Shown here: positions 33,501 through 37,118 of the stretch, piece after piece | Position numbering within the stretch: position 1 is the first letter of the stretch | How the letters are laid out: the number at the start of each line of letters is the position of its first letter | NCBI GenBank assembly: GCA_036897625.1 | Contig: JAYMTA010000147.1 | Coordinates: 1 to 37,118 of the forward strand | Reading direction: 5' to 3' | Length of the DNA: 37,118 nt | Origin: Pelargonium cotyledonis | Lineage: Eukaryota; Streptophyta; Magnoliopsida; Geraniales; Geraniaceae | Position numbers and translations under genes: made by a program | Notes under the pieces: generated by a model | Told to the model about the DNA's origin: nothing | Seen by the model: only the letters and a program-made list of their open reading frames with translations | The model's database searches: none

Positions 33501-35520
33501 ATTCAAACATTGATCCTTGATATTCCTTGACCCTTGTATGCTTACAATGTAGACATTGTATTGGGTTTTCAAGACCTGATTACTTTCACTTTGGATTTGC
33601 AAACATGCATGCACATCAAAGAATTTGTGACAAAGCACTCATAAATGTCTTAAATATATAAATTACTCGTAAAAAAACATGTTTGTATTTTATATAAGAA
33701 GACCTGGCAATCAAACAACTGGCCCGTGGGCTAGAGCAAGTCCAGCCCTATAATTTAGAGTATGGGTTAATATTTTATGACTTGTTTGTGCTGTTTTTGA
33801 CCCGCCCTGTTTGGCATGCGGGCCACTTGATTATTGACAAAAAAGTTCCTAATTTAGTTAAATGGGATTATAAATAAATATATATATATATATTTCATGT
33901 CTAAACCTATTACAAAATTTGTTGGTTAGTTACTTATCAGCTGTTTTAGTTTGCTAATTTAGTTATCTATTCTGTGATATGGAAATTAGTAGGAAAAAAA
34001 ATCCTAGTGTAAGAGACTCAAAGTTATACCTCACTGAGCCTTGTGATTTACTATTAAACTAATACATCTCGCTTTATGCTATCGTCTGTGGAAACTGTGG
34101 GAGAAGTTAGTTACAGTAAGCTAGATGTTTCAATATTATTGGTCTGATGAACTTAGAAATGCAGACTTTTATTGATATTTACTTCACTGTTAATCACCTG
34201 TTGCATGCTGAGTTAATATTCTGGAAATTCCTTTCGTATGTTTCAATGCCTAAACGATTTATGTTTTGTTTGTTCTGGCATGGTTAGAATGGCTGAGGAG
34301 GTTGCAAAGTTCAAGGAAGAAGCAGAGATGTTGAAGGAAGAAAATTCAAGGTGAGAAAATTCTTGCCGATTAGTATTGCTGCAAGATTGTTCTATTCATT
34401 TCGCCTGAATGTGATAATGGCTCCCAGTGCTGAAAGTTTTTTCTCTTGTTCATCCTTGCCAGGTTCCGTTTACAGGATAAGGATGACAACTACTCAGTGA
34501 AAGAGTCCGATATAAAAGATCTAAAGGAAGAAGTACTTAGACTAGGTAGTTTGGTTAGACAAGTGGAAATTCGAAAGGCAAGACCCATTCATGTGGAAAA
34601 GTCAAAGGTTAGTATGTATTGTGTCTTGTGCTTGCTTATGTCGTTTGAAGTAGGATTTTAGAAAAGTCACACAAAACTTGAGTAATATAGGCAGCTCTGG
34701 GGATATCAAGTATGAAGTTAAATTTGCTGCTCAGAGGTTACGAAACTTTGCTCCAGTACACTATTTAAACTAATCTCTTACAACATCTCAGGTAGAGCCA
34801 ACTGTTCAGCTTCAGAATCGTATTGAGTTTTTGGAGGACATGAAAACCCCTGAAACGGAAAACTCTGACGTTACTCAAGTTAATACTGTTGCAGTTGGGA
34901 AAACGACATCAGAGGTATGCTGCTCATGTAGTAAAAAGTCATTATGTAAAACATCAAAATGTGGATGCCGAGCTAGTGGAGGTAGTTGTGGAGCATCATG
35001 TGGGTGTGCACCCTCCAAGTGCTCCAACAGGGGAGCAGTCCGGATCAAGTTGTATGAGAGTCCACTATCAGATATAACTGGAAGTTCTGTTAACTCTTCA
35101 AGCATTGTTGAAGAAAATAGCCACACTCTTGCTTCCAAAGGTGCAGCACTCCTTCAGAATGCACTTATTGAGAAGCCTGCTGAGAGGAAAAACAATAGCG
35201 GGCCAAGAAAGAAGCCTTTGTGTGATATCGGAAACACAATGGTACGCTTCGTTTAATTCTCAAATTTTATAACCTCATAGCAATCTCCTAGAAAAGTTAG
35301 TGTTTGTTACTGGGCTGTTTCATATCCAGCATTTTATTAAAATGTTTCTAGTTGAGTAACAGAATTGTGTGAACTTACACAGAACACAACTAATGTGCCA
35401 AAAGCCGGGGCAAAGAGGAAAGGGCGAAAACCAGCAATCGAGCTAGTGACTGCACCCACACCTTCAATTTTGCCAGGAAATGGTGAGTGCCCTCAAGACA
35501 CTGACAAAAATTCGGTATAG
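30520..35520 (+). CDS. Motorless KIN-4C-derived protein (coiled coil plus Cys-rich tail), 12 exons, 503 aa
   Basis: Exons: 30520-30654, 31442-31552, 31628-31744, 31835-31915, 32434-32505, 32604-32697, 32800-32831, 33118-33191, 34288-34350, 34463-34607, 34792-35241, 35383-35520. Together they make 504 codons with consistent phases and no internal stop. Exons 2-9 correspond in order and phase to KIN4C exons 15-22; exons 10, 11 and 12 correspond to exons 24, 26 and 27. Residues 1 to about 31 are new and basic (MGKTNRRSKQ); then RVRELEQHNRALQ resembles the end of KIN4C exon 14. The coiled coil keeps [18 protein letters not shown]. All ten cysteines of the tail domain are kept (C351-C385). There is no P-loop or switch motif, so it cannot be a motor. 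It may bind KIN-4C tail partners or act as a regulator; this is inference. A similar short chromosome-associated kinesin-related gene may exist in other plants, from memory and unverified. Confidence 0.85.
33323..33526. repeat. 102-bp tandem duplication in intron 8 of the motorless gene
   Basis: A unit beginning GCATGTTAAGTAGGATCTGG at 33323 is repeated from 33425. Only a few substitutions separate the copies (GTAGG/GTGGG, TTTATCC/TTGATCC), indicating a recent event. It does not touch exons or splice signals. Confidence 0.9.
34690..34740 (+). pseudogene. Relic of KIN4C exon 25 in the motorless gene's intron 10
   Basis: The stretch CTCTGGGGATATCAAGTATG resembles KIN4C exon 25 around TCTGGGACTATGGGAGG and CACAAGTATGAC, and lies exactly between the counterparts of exons 24 and 26. 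Its flanking AG and GT dinucleotides give 43-46 bases, which would break the frame, so it is best read as a decayed exon. Confidence 0.4.
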
Positions 35521-36900
35521 GCAGATACGCGTGAGACACTATTAGGAGCCATGCATTTGCAGTATCCGATTTAACCACAGGCCATTTCTTGATATCCACT
35601 TGAACTGATCAATGACAATGTTCCATCTCCAAGAACATCATCCAACTGGTATAGGCTGTGGGCTTTTAAGCTGATCAAATAATCTCTTTTTTGTTTTGTT
35701 GTGTATTTTAGAAGAACATTTCACAGGTTTTTCTGATTATATTGAGATTTACTATACCATTGTGGTTTTCACTTCCTCCAATTGTTGATGAAGTTGAATT
35801 TTTTTTATAAATGAAATATGGCTCTTATTTCTATTGGTGTAACAGTTATGGTTCTTCTTTCTTTTGCATCTCTATGATGTTGTAACAAACGCAAACGAAC
35901 AAACTCAAACAATACTAATATTGTAATATAACATATTAATTAACATGGATAACTCTCACCTTTAAACCCAAATCACCACCCCATAACGTCGGCAAAGAGG
36001 TGGAGATTTGAACACGAGATCTCAAAGGAAATTCAACACTTAAACCGCTTATCCAACATGGCTTGGTGTTGAAATTATAATCTAACCTAACATAAATGAT
36101 ACTTCGAGATATGTAGAATTGCAAATTATAATCTTACCTAGCAAAAGGAAAAAAAAAAATACATAATACACTTGTTAGGTGTAGGCAGTGGCAGCACCAG
36201 CCTCGAGTCTAAGAGTAGGCAAATGTATACCTCTCAGTTGGTAGTAAAGAGTTTGACCAATGCGTATAGACAATTTTTGTGTATTAGGAACCTATTCATA
36301 TGTACATATTGGAGTTTTAGGGGGCTGGCATAGGCAGCTGCCTACCATTGCCTCCCCCTAGCTCCCCCAATGGGGGTAGGTGTAAGTTAAATTTGGTATG
36401 TTAGCATAATTCTAAGTTTTAAAATGACTTTCATATTTCTCTCAAATTTTTATCTTATGTCCCTTTTTTAAACCAAGTTAATTATACATAAGTTGTCATT
36501 AATATATCTATAACAACTTAGTACCCTTATTACATCATTACGAATATATAAGAGTAAGCTTATCACGATAACTTCTTCATTTTTCAAGGAAAACATAACT
36601 CAAACTCATTCTGAAACTGATGTTGTTAATATATGCTTGCTCCCAGGGTCAGCCCTTCCAGGCTTTTACAATAATATATGTAGGGAAAAAAGAAGATAAA
36701 AAACTGCACTCATAATTTGCTTCATAAATATCACAATGAGTCATTAGATGGATATGAAATAGGCAAAATTTTGATCTATATCCCTGGAAACAATAACAAT
36801 CACTCAAACAGTACATATTGGGTCTGTACTGTAATTCCATACATCATAAAGCTACTTGAGATCACCAATTTCAACTTAACATGCCTTAAGCTCATCTCTA
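35521..36900. other. 3' UTR and spacer before the argininosuccinate lyase gene
   Basis: The 3' UTRs of the motorless kinesin-like gene (from the left) and of the lyase (from the right) converge here. It includes a minus-strand SINE-like element (35955-36075) and a block at about 36180-36370 with GGCAGTGGCAGCACC and CTGCCTACC words typical of degenerate plant repeats. No gene was recognised. Confidence 0.55.
35955..36075 (-). repeat. Possible tRNA-derived SINE
   Basis: On the minus strand box-A-like TGGATAAGCGG (36045-36055) is followed about 32 bases later by box-B-like GTTCAAATCTCC (36002-36013), then by a body ending near ACCTTTAAACCC. The arrangement fits a SINE head; the ends and target duplication were not resolved. 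Confidence 0.45.
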
Positions 36901-37118
36901 TCAGTTTTCAATGCTGAGTTTGCTAACCCAGTACTCAATTTGAGTAGCAACGCATGTTGACCCCGTTGAACCATATGAACTGAAATTCCTGATTGCATTT
37001 TCTACACCCACAAACTTGTATACATCCTGCTCGAATACTGGATTTATAGTTCTCAGTTCATCTAGACTCAGGTCCTCAAGCCGGCACCTTTTTGACACAC
37101 AAAAGGCAACAGCCCTCC
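36901..37118 (-). CDS. ASL: Argininosuccinate lyase, C-terminal part (cut by window edge)
   Basis: The minus-strand frame runs from the right window edge to a TGA at 36901-36903. It carries the conserved C-terminal features of the lyase: RAVAFCVSKRC, then LEDLSLDELRTINPVFEQDV, VGVENAIRNF, and the terminal FSSYGSTGS motif followed by a short helix and the stop. The enzyme splits argininosuccinate into arginine and fumarate, the last step of arginine synthesis, and is expected to be plastid-targeted in plants. The catalytic signature and N-terminus lie outside the window. About 72 residues are visible. Confidence 0.9.
   Translation of the reverse strand, partial: RAVAFCVSKRCRLEDLSLDELRTINPVFEQDVYKFVGVENAIRNFSSYGSTGSTCVATQIEYWVSKLSIEN

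Noticed and set aside
33690-33860. GC-richer words such as GGCCCGTGGGC and GACCCGCCC in an intron
   Set aside because: They look like a common degenerate plant repeat, but no ends or family could be supported.
34688-34735. An additional coding exon between exons 10 and 11 of the tail-only gene
   Set aside because: The bounded segment is 43-46 nt and would break the phase-0/phase-0 junction; it is better read as a decayed exon.
30520-35520. Reading the kinesin-like tail as a pseudogene
   Set aside because: No stop or frameshift occurs across 12 exons, all junctions are GT-AG with consistent phase, the Cys ligands are preserved, and promoter motifs are present.
1-37118. CRISPR arrays, operons or bacterial-type defence systems
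   Set aside because: There are no regularly spaced repeats and no prokaryotic gene organisation; all genes are intron-rich plant genes.

Overview
This is nuclear DNA from a plant, almost certainly a eudicot. The genes are split into many short exons by AT-rich GT-AG introns. The protein families are plant-type: plant O-fucosyltransferase family, plastid MscS-like channel, kinesin-4 with a Cys-rich tail, argininosuccinate lyase. The spaces and introns hold several kinds of plant retroelement debris. No bacterial, viral or CRISPR content was seen. All exon models were built by eye from reading frame, splice phase and family similarity. Every internal junction is phase-consistent, but none is supported by transcript data.

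Layout. 1-446 is an AT-rich flank with a degenerate interspersed repeat. 447-2089 is an ORF1-only LINE-like retroposon with a poly(A) tail and a possible 8-bp target duplication. 2280-5720 (+) is a 10-exon gene for a 517-aa O-fucosyltransferase-family protein. 6232-13248 (-) is a 13-coding-exon gene for a 622-aa MSL2/MSL3-type plastid mechanosensitive channel, with a 5' leader exon near 14238. Its introns contain SINE-like elements, a Ty1/copia 3' end and an internally deleted LINE. 14400-18060 is an AT-rich spacer with a MITE-like inverted repeat and a 41-bp tandem duplication. 18549-28071 (+) is a 27-exon KIN-4C-type kinesin of 1291 aa. 29190-30035 (-) is a second copy of the ORF1-type element. 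30520-35520 (+) is a 12-exon gene for a 503-aa protein. 36901 to the right edge (-) is the C-terminal exon of argininosuccinate lyase.

The most interesting content is the pair 18549-28071 and 30520-35520. The second gene is a tandem partial copy of the kinesin: it has no motor domain, but keeps part of the coiled-coil stalk and the ten-cysteine tail domain. Its reading frame is open across all 12 exons. It has acquired a new N-terminus and lost the equivalents of two frame-neutral parent exons, with faint relics of both left in the matching introns. Both upstream regions carry a near-consensus mitosis-specific activator (MSA) motif, and the short gene adds a perfect E2F site and a telo-box next to its ATG. 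I infer a cell-cycle-expressed, tail-only KIN-4C-like protein that could share tail partners with the full motor or compete for them.

The other genes look like ordinary housekeeping neighbours with no evident functional link to the kinesin pair.
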